64,000 nucleotides of DNA from Ligula intestinalis. Taxonomy: Eukaryota; Platyhelminthes; Cestoda; Diphyllobothriidea; Diphyllobothriidae. Below the pieces are notes generated by a model. That model saw only the letters and a list, made by a program, of their open reading frames with translations. It was not told where the DNA came from and ran no database searches. Positions 55,650 through 64,000 of the stretch are shown piece by piece. Position numbers and translations under genes: made by a program. The stretch's first letter is position 1. Every line of letters begins with the position of its first letter. The stretch spans positions 10,293,466 to 10,357,465 of the forward strand of contig JAYGXS010000007.1 of the NCBI GenBank assembly GCA_036362985.1, in the 5' to 3' direction.

Positions 55650-55770
55650 ATTGAGTTAAGTTAATAGGGAAAACATTTACGCTGCAGTCTTCAGGCCCGG
55701 CTCCTTATAGGAGGAACATATGGAAGAGCATATTGGAAGTCAAAGAATATTCTGTTCAGAAGAATGCGAG
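55650..55770 (-). repeat. LTR-like family A, first part only
   Basis: TACCGCATTGAGTTAAGTTA, GCAGTCTTCAGGCCCGGCTC and CTTATAGGAGG. The preceding 55540-55640 resembles the LINE 3' tail at 37820-37900. Confidence 0.45.
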
Positions 55771-56139
55771 GGAGACCGACTTCGGTCTTGTCATCGGTTT
55801 ATGCAGTGGAGTGTTAGAGTGAGTCTATTTCACTATGCCCTCATCCTTAGCTCCATTACCGTCTCTGCTCTTGAGCAAATGGTGTACTTCTTCGAAACCG
55901 ATGGTCATACTACACACACCACAGTTGACACTCCTAGCATTGGCATATTTCTACCATCAGCATTCTAGTCCTCGCTGTCTAACCTCAGGAGGAACTGCCA
56001 GAATTTTTGGTAAATCGAGGAAAAAGGGCGAAAACCACGGCAAACACTGATGTGCTCCGAGCCTCCGAGCAGCGAAATTATAATATCACTATAATCTCAT
56101 TCCCGCACAGGTCATAGCGCTTGCATCCGACCTTCTAGA

Positions 56140-56220
56140 CAATAAGAAGACGTGATCGCTACAACAAGAAATGTATTCGCCTGATATTTTGGATTCATGC
56201 CTGAACCTATCATCAACTCG
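56140..56220 (-). repeat. Penelope-like element 3' tail, fragment
   Basis: Minus strand: TCAGGCGAATACATTTCTTG and GCGATCACGTCTTCTTATTG, matching the ends of the PLE tails at 40511 and 46060. It is cut by the foldback element that starts at 56228. Confidence 0.55.
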
Positions 56221-56227
56221 GCGCGGC

Positions 56228-57077
56228 TTTCGAATTTGAGCCACCCATTTTTTTGCTCTCCATTCACGGGGGAATTTGTTATCTTATACCATCGTTTCTA
56301 ATCCTCTGCTTTGTTTGTCTGCAGTTGTGATTATGAGGTCATATCAACAGTACACTGCTACCTTTTTAAGTGCACTAAAACAAGTTATTTTATTTACAAC
56401 ATATCACTATCCCAATATTCGTCAAATGCGGCCAATCTGGCGTCAATAAACCTGGCACCGAAGGGTCACGATGCGGGTATATCAACAGAGGTTGAGATAA
56501 GTATCAGTATATATTGAACGTTGCAGCGTAAAATGCTTCTCCCATAGAAACAAGATCAACCAGCTGCAAATGTGACCAGAGAGAGAGAATGCTATATTGA
56601 GGATTTTACAAACCTGAATTTTCAGCAAAAATGGCTCCATTCACGGAGAGCAGATGTTAAGGTAAATTAAGGGTCATTTTAAAAGGACAGAGGTAAAAGG
56701 TTATGTAAGGCTCACAAGTCAAGTTTTTAACGACATTCACATCAACTATGGAGACAGATCGGCTTTTAACTTCTCCATTTCCACTTCTTCACACGCTTTT
56801 TTCTTCGTGTTGTCATCCTACGGAGAATTGTCGATGTTGGTGTTGTTGGTGAATTGCATATGCGACAGATTGGCCGCATTTGACAAATATTGGGATGGTG
56901 ATATGTTTTAGATGAAATAACTTGTTTTCGTGCATTTAAAAAGGTAGCAGTGTACTGTAGATATGACCTCATGATCACAAATGCAGACAAACAAAGCAGA
57001 GGATTAGAAACGATGGTATAGGATAATAAATTCTCACGTGAATGGAGAGCAAAAAAATGGGTGGCTCAAATTCGAAA
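56228..57077. mobile_element. Foldback element, 850 bp, with about 215-bp arms
   Basis: 56228-56440 and 56868-57077 are inverted copies, by eye over 90% alike. The outer ends are TTTCGAATTTGAGCCACCCA and its complement; inner words include GTTTGTCTGCA, ACAGTACACTGCTACCTTTT and CATATCAC.ATCCCAATAT. The 427-bp centre has no long frame. It seems to have landed between a PLE tail and an LTR-like copy. No transposase. Confidence 0.82.
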
Positions 57078-57220
57078 GTGTGGCAGTCGTCCCAGTGAGG
57101 TCCTATTGGAGTCACCCTTGAAGGCGATTGATCAGATCGGGGTAGGCAGACAGTGATGCCTGCGCAATTGCTAGCAGCCGCGATTGCACGTGCACTCGGA
57201 TACGGGTCACTGCAGTTGCG
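57078..57220 (-). repeat. LTR-like family A subfamily 2, fragment
   Basis: GTGTGGCAGTCGTCCCAGTG, GTCACCCTTGAAGG.GATTG and a CGGGTCACTGCAG end. The start of the copy is missing, probably because of the foldback. Confidence 0.5.
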
Positions 57221-57411
57221 TAATACAGCGATAGAGTACTGACAAACTGCCATTAGACGGTTTTGGCCTAGCAATGTTGACGCACATACAGGCGCTGACA
57301 TTGTGCAAGGTCATCAACCTCATTCGACCTGGCACAACCTAATAACAACAACTGGATAAGTGCGAGAAGAAAGAAATAGGGCGAGAGTTTTGTTAACTCC
57401 AGGTCAGACTA

Positions 57412-57690
57412 AACCCAAATGGTAACCTCTAGCTGGCCAGCCAACTTCAAGTTACTTGATAAACGCTCACCACCCGCTAACGAAGCTCACTCGTCCCGTT
57501 CTGACTTGCGACTTACCCTCGAGCCCCTCTGGCAGCCACAAAATGGCTATTCGTATAGACAGATAACCGGCAGAGGCCAGGGAGACGGAAATGGCCATTT
57601 CTGACCCATCAGCCATCATCAGTCAGCCATATCCAAACCCACGTAGCCTCCCCCGGGTGTTCGAACCCGGTTATAGGAAGTTGACAGCTG
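57412..57690 (-). repeat. tRNA-derived SINE (family D)
   Basis: Minus strand: B box GGGTTCGAACACC near 57655, ribozyme-like stretch at 57584-57628, then the tail GGGACGAGTGAGCTTCGTTA and GCGGGTGGTGAGCG, ending GGCTGGCCAGC near 57430. The A box is poorly conserved. Confidence 0.7.
57584..57628 (-). ncRNA. Hammerhead-like motif with intact core and closed stem II
   Basis: On the minus strand: stem I GGCTGA with TCCGTC (about five of six pairs including G-U), CTGATGA (57622-57616), stem II T-GGCT-GATG-GGTC-A in which the base pair next to the core is U-A rather than a mismatch, GAAA (57601-57598), and stem III ATGGCCAT. It is the only copy here with both core blocks intact and the first stem II pair formed. 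Confidence 0.5.
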
Positions 57691-57876
57691 GACTTCCAAA
57701 TGCGAGTGCCGAAGTCTGTGAGTGCAGGAGAGTCTACACCGCGGCTTTTGTGCGATTTAGCTACGGCGAGATGATCGGCCAAACCTAATTCGTGTACCAG
57801 GCACCCGTGCGTGCACAGGTGATAGCAGCTGCGAGAGGCGAGCGTTGCGCGCGCGGAGTGGGGTCACTGCAGACTT
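57691..57876 (-). repeat. LTR-like family A subfamily 2
   Basis: GAAGTCTGTGAGTGCAG to GGGGTCACTGCAG, with GATCGGCCAAAC and GCGAGAGGCGAGCGTTGCG, which is shared with 54030-54050. Confidence 0.5.
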
Positions 57877-58082
57877 TTGTCATTCTTGGTAGTGCAGACG
57901 GTGTTCCTGCCATTAAACAAGAATTTCCATGCGTGTGCGTGCTTTTCTATTTACGTGTGTAGCCATATTCTCCTGCACATCTATACGCATAGAGAACAAA
58001 CGGTTATTGTCCTGCTATTGGTCACATTCGATAAGCCGGCGAATATGCGCCGACAACGAACGCCACACACAGGAGGGGGGAG

Positions 58083-58480
58083 TATCGCAATGGGTTAGGT
58101 CATCAGGGAAAAATCTTGCTTATGCAATCTTCAGGCGCGGGTCATTATGGGAAGATTAGAAGTAAAACGCCGGCTGAAAGGAAGTACAGAAGTAGTGGCG
58201 AGTAGGTAGGAGGAAGTTGACTGTCGGACGAGAGCAAGACCGGCCGGAAGGGGGTGGGTGTGAAGTGTGTGAGCGTGGCAGTCATCCCTGCGTGTAGAAA
58301 GCGGTCTATGCGTGCGTCAGCCTCGACGGTGATTGGCCAGATGGGTTAGGTTCGGCGTACAAGCGCGCACATGCTAGCAGCCGCAACAGATTGAGCGTCG
58401 GCACAGTTTCGGAGTCTGTGATTGGCTGTTCCAGAGGCGGAGTGAGCAGTGCAATCATGCGAATTCCTGCGTGGTGTGGT
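58083..58480 (-). repeat. LTR-like family A subfamily 2
   Basis: Starts TATCGCAATGGGTTAGG, with ATCTTCAGGCGCGG, GGAGGAAGTTGACTGTCGGA, GAAGTGTGTGAGCGTGGCAG and GTGATTGGCCAG. The far end is unclear. Confidence 0.55.
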
Positions 58481-58604
58481 GCCGGAAATGGAACACGCGT
58501 AGGACCATGCCAACTCCGCGCCAGTTACCGGCACCTGATCGCTTGGCAGCTAGTGGCGGGGAGAGTGCTCTTGTGGTTGTGTAGGGGCCTATATCGTGGC
58601 TGTC

Positions 58605-58925
58605 ACATTAAATCCAAATGGAGAACTTCGGCTGGCCAGCCGACTTCAAGTTTGCTGCTGCACGCTCACCAATCGCTAACTAAGCTCACTCCTCCCGTTC
58701 TGACTTCAGGCTCACTGTCGAGCCCCACTTGCGGCCACACGGCAGCTAATCGTGTAGGCCGATTGCCGGTAAAGACAAGCGAGGCTGTCCATTAGCCATC
58801 ATCAGTCAGCCGGAACCAACCCCACGTTGAGCCGCATGCGAAGTTCAAACCCGCGATCTGTTGATCAGAAGTTCAACTACTCGAGTCACTAAGCCACCGA
58901 CACATTGTCTTGTCAGTTTAGATCG
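58605..58925 (-). repeat. tRNA-derived SINE (family D), near full length
   Basis: Minus strand: A box TGTCGGTGGCTTAGTGACTC, B box GCGGGTTTGAACTTC, body GGCTGACTGATGATGGCTAA (the ribozyme-like hairpin is deleted after it), and the tail as in 57412 and 61755. Part of a duplicated block with 58926-59460. Confidence 0.75.
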
Positions 58926-59460
58926 GGAATATTGACATTCTTTGATGCACGCTGCGGTTGAGTTCCGGTTGAGTTCCGTTAGAGATCGCTGAGCAATTAT
59001 CAAAGAACTTGAAGTCGGCTTGCCAGCCAGAGATTACTGTTCGAGTTAAGAAGACTCTTTCTTACCCCCTCTCTTGCTTCATTCCTCCCAACACTAATCT
59101 TGGTAGAGTGTCAGCACCTGACTATACTCGGTCCGAATGTCGATGTGAATGTCCAAGTTGAAATTAATCAACTACTGTGGACTAACCAGGTAATGTTTAT
59201 TAACCCGTCGACAGGTACACACTTACCCACTGCCTCTCACACAAACGCTAATTATTTGCAAACTAATCCAGTTGATGTTGGTTTCTGTCAGGTCAAATTC
59301 AGCGGATGACCTGGCACGGAGCCAGCGCCACCGTGTGCTCGGTCCGAAAGTTAATATAAGCATTTAAGCTGAAAGCAATCCACTACTGCAGACTAACTGC
59401 CAAAAGGCAGTTAGTAGTATACGACAGTTTGACCATCGATTTTGATGCTGTCCACTGTAT
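58926..59460 (+). repeat. Duplicated block partner of 62052-62460
   Basis: Shares with 62052-62460: GATCGGGAATATTGAC, TTGATG.A.GCTGCGGT, GAGTTAAGAA.ACTC, AATCAACTACTGTGGACTAA and CAGTTTGACCATCGATTT. Parts resemble the SINE tail in plus orientation. Confidence 0.6.
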
Positions 59461-59758
59461 GCTCGACAAGCAGAAGGTTCTCCCCCGAATCACAAGTGAA
59501 ACAGGACAGTGTTGATGGACAGAAGTTTACTGCCGGAAAGTGGATGGTATAAAGGTTTTGTTATGCTTCAGAGCCAACTCCGTGTGCACGCCGAGTTAGT
59601 CCGTGAACTTGTGTCCGCTGCTGTCAAGCCTTGACTAAGGCATGTTCTTAGTTGGCCGTGCAGTCAACCAGGTGGACGGGCGTGCATCAGTTGGCTGGAA
59701 CTAACGTGTGCATTGAACATCGAACACACGGGAGGAACATATGACCAGCAGGAGATAG

Positions 59759-60192
59759 TATCGCAGGGAGTTAAGTGAGTTAAACCCAAGCAGCTGCGAT
59801 CTTCAGACCATGGTTACTTAGTAGAAGAAAAGTCAGTAGAGGCCAAAGTAGTAAGAAGAGTATATTGTGTACACAAAGAAACGGAGAATAGACGGACAGA
59901 GATTTGACTTGGAGAGCTTACGAACAACAGGAGAGCCAGTCGCGGTCCAAGTGGGGTTTCAGCAGCAGACAGGCAAGCGACAGCGAGAACGGGCATTGTC
60001 TGGTTGCCTTGAAGGATATTGGCCGGACAAACTGCATCGACCTAAGAGTGCCTGCGGCCTATTCGCCGCCAGGAGAGACCAGACTTTGCGGATCGGTGAT
60101 TGGCTGTTGCAGAGGCCGCCTTCAGTGCAGATGCACGGTCTAGCAGCAGTGGGCCTTCGGACATGCTTGCCTATGTGGAGTGAGCCACCACA
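59759..60192 (-). repeat. LTR-like family A
   Basis: TATCGCAGGGAGTTAAG to GCCACCACA, with flanks ATAG and ATTG (3 of 4). Contains TATTGTGTACACAAAG and GTGATTGGCTGTTGCAGAGG. 434 bp. Confidence 0.7.
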
Positions 60193-61754
60193 ATTGCAGG
60201 CCTCTCGCAAAGGTTGAAAAGTGAGTGGGAGTGTAGAGACCACAAGTAGACAGAGCCGGCGTGGTTGGGCGAACAGAGGCAGCCTGAGTCAGCACGGCAG
60301 GCTCCCATAGACTTATGCAGCATATACCGCACTGTATCTTCCCTTACCCACCTGAGCCCAGTGTCGCGACAGTGTCAAGAAGACCGGGAGCGCGATAGGG
60401 CGCAGGTGGCTGGCGCGGCTGAAGCCGCCCCCTATACGTGTAACCAGCCCCCTCCCTCCCCCATATTCAGCGTTTATTATCGGAAGACAACCTGAATAAC
60501 GACTGGCCTCCGTGTTTGTCCAGTGCATCGAGCACGTGGCACGTTTAGGGAGCACTAGTAATGGACACTGCATGATTATTCACCGATCGACCAGGACAGG
60601 TAATAACTAAATTTATGTGTCTCGCCGCCATTGTGCGGCTCTGAAATTAAATAGGGCGGGATGGAATCTTCAGTTCATATACCAGAAAGAACGCGAGGGA
60701 ACTCTGGCGTCCCCTCTGGCGAGCCGAAGCTCTGTCGGCAGGTGTGATAGTCGACTACAGAAGGTTCCCAGAAATCAGAAGTTTGTAAGACCAATTAGGT
60801 AGGACAGCATACGCCATTAAAAGGAGCTAATAAAGAGCCCTGCAGAAACAAGCGGCTCGCAGTAAACAAGCCAATTGACGTGTCCGCATTCTCTGCCTCC
60901 GCGCACAGGTTACGGGAGCTGGGAGACGTCCTCCAGCCAATCAGGCAATGGTCTTCTGTGATTGGCTCGAGTTCTACCGAGGACTCGCGGTAATGGCTCG
61001 ACCTTGAGACGGGCGTAGGCGACCGGTGCATATGTACCCAGTGGCAGCGGTAGCTCTTCGCGCGAGGTCCTCTGCGCGGAGTGGGTCATGCGCAGCCTGC
61101 AGATAGTTGATCAAGGCGTGCAGGGAGTGCAAAGTTTGACAGCAAAAACAACGTGTCAGCGCAGGGGGGGGGGGGGGGGGGGGGGGGCGATCTCAGGACC
61201 ACCACAGCTCCGCCCAGATGTGTCGGCGAAACACCACCCGTGTCTGGGCTTATAATAATAATAATTTGTATAGGTCGTTACATATGGTTATGGTTACAGT
61301 ACTTTTGCTGTCAGTATGGTTGCTAAGTAAGACGGGTGCCAGCATTGTTAAGCCGGCCAAAAGTTTACAAGCGTGCGCCAATTTCAAATTTTTTTGAGTA
61401 GTCCGTTTACCGGAGTACGAGAACAGAAGAAGTGTGGTGGACATGGACCGATTTTGGCTGCGGGGCCTATGAGTGGATGAATCGGGCCGACTAATCTCGC
61501 CCCCCCCCCCCCACCACCTCCATGCGTGGGCGCTTTTATCACACATGAGCTGTCTACGGGCCGTCTATGAGATGTCTACGGGGCCGATTGATCCCGCCTC
61601 CCACTCCACTCTCCACACAAACGTAATTTTATAATGCATGAGCATTTTGAGCTACTACGAAATAAACGAATAATATTCACAGGCTGTCAACAGGGCGTTA
61701 GTAGTATACACTGCGTAATTATTTCCTCCCGTACTGGTACTGTAGCTAAAAGCC
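60193..61754. other. No gene; long G and C runs
   Basis: G run of 24 at 61164-61187 and a C run at 61500-61512. 61205-61240 resembles the CGTGTCTGGGC tail after the second LINE. Frames on both strands lack motifs. Confidence 0.4.
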
Positions 61755-62065
61755 CAGACCAATTTGTTACATCTGGCTGGCCAGCTGGATTCAAGTTCGT
61801 TGATTAACACTCACCGCCCGCTAACGGAACTAACTTTCACCGTTTTGACTTGGGACTCCGTTTCGAGCCCCACCAGCAGTCATACAATGGCTAGTCGCGT
61901 AGGCAGAGAAACTGTGCCGACAAAGACAAATGAGACTGCAATGGCCATTTATGGATCATTAGCTGTCATCAGTCAGTCATGCTCAACCCCGCGACCTTGT
62001 TGGTTAAAAGTCGAACCCTCTAACCAATGAGCCACGGGCTCGTTGCCTTGTCAATGTTGATCGGG
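61755..62065 (-). repeat. tRNA-derived SINE (family D), near full length
   Basis: Minus strand: A box GAGCCCGTGGCTCATTGGTT then AGAG, and a B-box-like GTTCGACTT. The body is GACTGACTGATGACAGCTAA with TAAATGGCCATTGCAGTC. One core base is changed (TAAA for GAAA). The tail ends at TGGCTGGCCAGC. Best-kept A box of the family. Confidence 0.78.
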
Positions 62066-62460
62066 AATATTGACGTTCTTTGATGAATGCTGCGGTGGAG
62101 TTCCGTTACTGATCGGTGAGCGTTCACCGTGGAACTTGAAGTCAGCTGGCCCGATAGAGGTTACTGCTTGAGGTGAGTGTGAAATCGAGTTAAGAATACT
62201 CTCGCTCTCTTGCTGTATTCCTCCCATCACTAATCCTGTTGTCATTGGGTTGTGCCAGGCCCTTGTGAGTTGGTGTCCAGGCACAGTGCCAACGCCTGAG
62301 TATAATCGGTTCGAAAGGTCGATATGAATATCCAAGTTAAAATCAATCAACTACTGTGGACTAAACGCGTAATATTAATTAAACTGTCAAATGCAGTCAG
62401 CAGTCTACAACAGTTTGACCATCGATTTGGATTATCTTCACCACAACCGAGCCGATTAAT
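62066..62460 (+). repeat. Duplicated block partner of 58926-59460
   Basis: With the SINE before it, this repeats the order seen at 58605-59460, about 3.1 kb away in the same orientation. Confidence 0.6.
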
Positions 62461-63140
62461 CTCACCCCCTCCCAATCCAGCCACACACAAACGTACTTTT
62501 ACCATATTTGATTACACACATAAACGCATTGTTATCGCCCACTTAGTTCTGCGTCGCCAGTAGTAATAGCCCAGATTTGTTCGAACCCGACTAGTATGCA
62601 GAAGAAGGCAAGAGAGCGGTTCTGCTAGGCAAGTGCTTTATTCAGCAGCAGGGGTCTGCGAGTTCTGCAAGGTCATTTAGCTTGTCCACCTCGGCACATT
62701 TATAGGGCTCCGGTCTTTCCAGAATATTCCTAGCGTATATTGTGTGGGCAGACATTCTAGACTCATCTCTAATGTCCCTCCCTATGTGGTTTGCACGACG
62801 CACGGTGCGGGTGGCATGCACGTGGGCATGATGCGCCGGGAAAGCCTAGACTGCAGCCATGACTCAGTTGTTCTGTCCTTTTCGGCGACTGCTGTGAGTG
62901 CATGGGGATCCTGCCTCCATAACACACATGAACTGTCTACGAAACATTGCACATCAGTCATACAACAACCATGCAGTGGAAAATTGCCGGCGTTTGGGTA
63001 TTCCCTCCACCAGTCGAGTCATACAGGCGAACACGTGGCCCCTAATGTTTCCAAATACAGCCGTCACAGCTTGAATCAGTTATTAATAAGGAGGTTTCGC
63101 AGATGTGCTTAATTTAAGTTGACTCAATTGTGAAAAAGCC
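62461..63140. other. No gene; transposon-end-like word at 63107-63140
   Basis: The frame at 62744-63112 (122 codons) has no domain. 63107-63140 resembles the outer end of the palindrome at 53767. Confidence 0.35.
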
Positions 63141-63144
63141 TGCA

Positions 63145-63205
63145 TAGTGGTGGAGGCCCTTTACGCGAAGCCAAAGCTCTACCAGTTGAGCTACAGACGC
63201 CAGGT
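63145..63205 (-). tRNA. Truncated tRNA-like sequence (5' half)
   Basis: Minus strand: GCGTCTGTAGCTCAACTGGT followed by AGAGCTTTGGC. The acceptor 5' strand, D arm (GCTC/GAGC) and A box look tRNA-like, and a CTTTG/TAAAG anticodon-type stem is possible. No T arm or B box follows, so this is a pseudogene or SINE head. Confidence 0.35.
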
Positions 63206-64000
63206 CAGGTATTCCCGACACGGACTGAGAGGAATGGCTGATGATGTACAGGGCAGACATGCTCACTGCAGTTTTTATGCCTACAAATAGGTGGTTATCT
63301 TCTGCACTATAGTTACTTCAGAAAGATTTGTTGAGGTATTCCTTTCGCTTCGTTATTGTCCTACTCCTTCTTGCCTTGCGCTCATCCGTAGCGACATCGA
63401 CGTAGAGGATTCCTTTATGTACACGCTCGTTGTCCATCCTCAGCAGGATGCCGGCCTTTGAACGAACTGATCTTGGGCTGACTGAAATACAGCGACTTTA
63501 TGAAAATATAGAAGACCCTAGGCAGTATGGTTTTTTTACTGATTGTTTTTCGATGCCATTAAAATTTTAAAGTGGAAGAAAATATGTTCTGTGGAAAAAC
63601 AGAGTAACTATATTCGGTAATTGTTCCACGCCGGTTCCTCAGATCGTCGTCAAACTTAACTTACCACGTTATCCCTACTAAAGGAAGCACTTAAATGCCT
63701 TTGGTTTTCTCAAAAACGACAATGCGCCTTACAACCCCACTTTATATGTCGAATACTTCCGGTTAATGAATTCGAAGCGATGTTGTGCGTCGCTGCGTTA
63801 ATCCGTAGTCGGGAGAAATACTGTACACTGTGCTTCACCATAATATTATAGTGCGCGTATGACCCCAAATGGCCTTAGTGTTACAAATGAATAATGTTGA
63901 GAGTTATTATGGATGTCAATTTAGTAGGTAAACATGTTTTCGACAAGTCTTCGTCAGCCCATTGACTTTGCAAAGCAAAACAAAATTTTAACGTGTAGAA
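63206..64000. other. No recognisable feature
   Basis: A+T-rich end of the window without frames above 60 codons. Confidence 0.35.

Overview
This is eukaryotic, repeat-dominated DNA, most likely from a flatworm and plausibly a tapeworm (inference). The signs are GT-AG splicing, non-LTR retrotransposons of three kinds, many Penelope-like elements (PLEs) with GIY-YIG endonuclease remnants, and a tRNA-headed SINE that carries a hammerhead-type ribozyme motif, as the schistosome SM-alpha elements do. There are no operons, no CRISPR array and no prokaryotic genes. Nearly all long open frames are decayed transposon pieces or chance.

Only one host-like gene is supported: a two-exon minus-strand gene (start codon at 20631, stop at 18527) for a secreted protein of about 152 residues that I do not recognise. 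It has a signal peptide, a clean phase-0 GT-AG intron, and a TATA-like box upstream.

Layout. 1-5.9 kb: a dispersed repeat, paired SINEs and a 934-bp foldback element. 5.3-9.8 kb: two copies of an LTR-like repeat (family C), A+T-rich single-copy DNA and PLE scraps. 10-11 kb: two opposed copies of an LTR-like repeat (family A). 12.4-16.9 kb: A+T-rich DNA in direct duplicates, one copy of which took two insertions. 17.7-20.8 kb: a SINE and the host-like gene. 21.9-25.3 kb: a LINE 3' end, repeat B and a SINE. 26-28 kb: a PLE endonuclease and a complex local repeat. 29.4-31.4 kb: LTR-like repeats and a PLE with a long inverted repeat, ending at a 400-bp run of N. 31.8-38.4 kb: a nearly complete CR1-like LINE, a foldback pair with a hammerhead-like core, and a second CR1-like LINE. 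38.4-40 kb: a tandem array of 310-bp SINE units. 40-60 kb: nested family A and H repeats, PLE fragments, two RTE-like LINE fragments and an 850-bp foldback. 57-62.5 kb: SINEs and a duplicated composite block.

The most interesting theme is ribozyme-like structure spread over unrelated repeats. The pattern CTGATGA, a short hairpin (often GGCTAATAAGCC), then GAAA recurs in the SINE, in the 310-bp array and in an inverted-repeat element, and a related form lies in PLE tails. In several SINE copies the flanking arms can pair as hammerhead stem I, and one copy shows a compensating base change. Most individual copies carry core mutations, and the consensus has a mismatch at the base of stem II, so activity is unproven.
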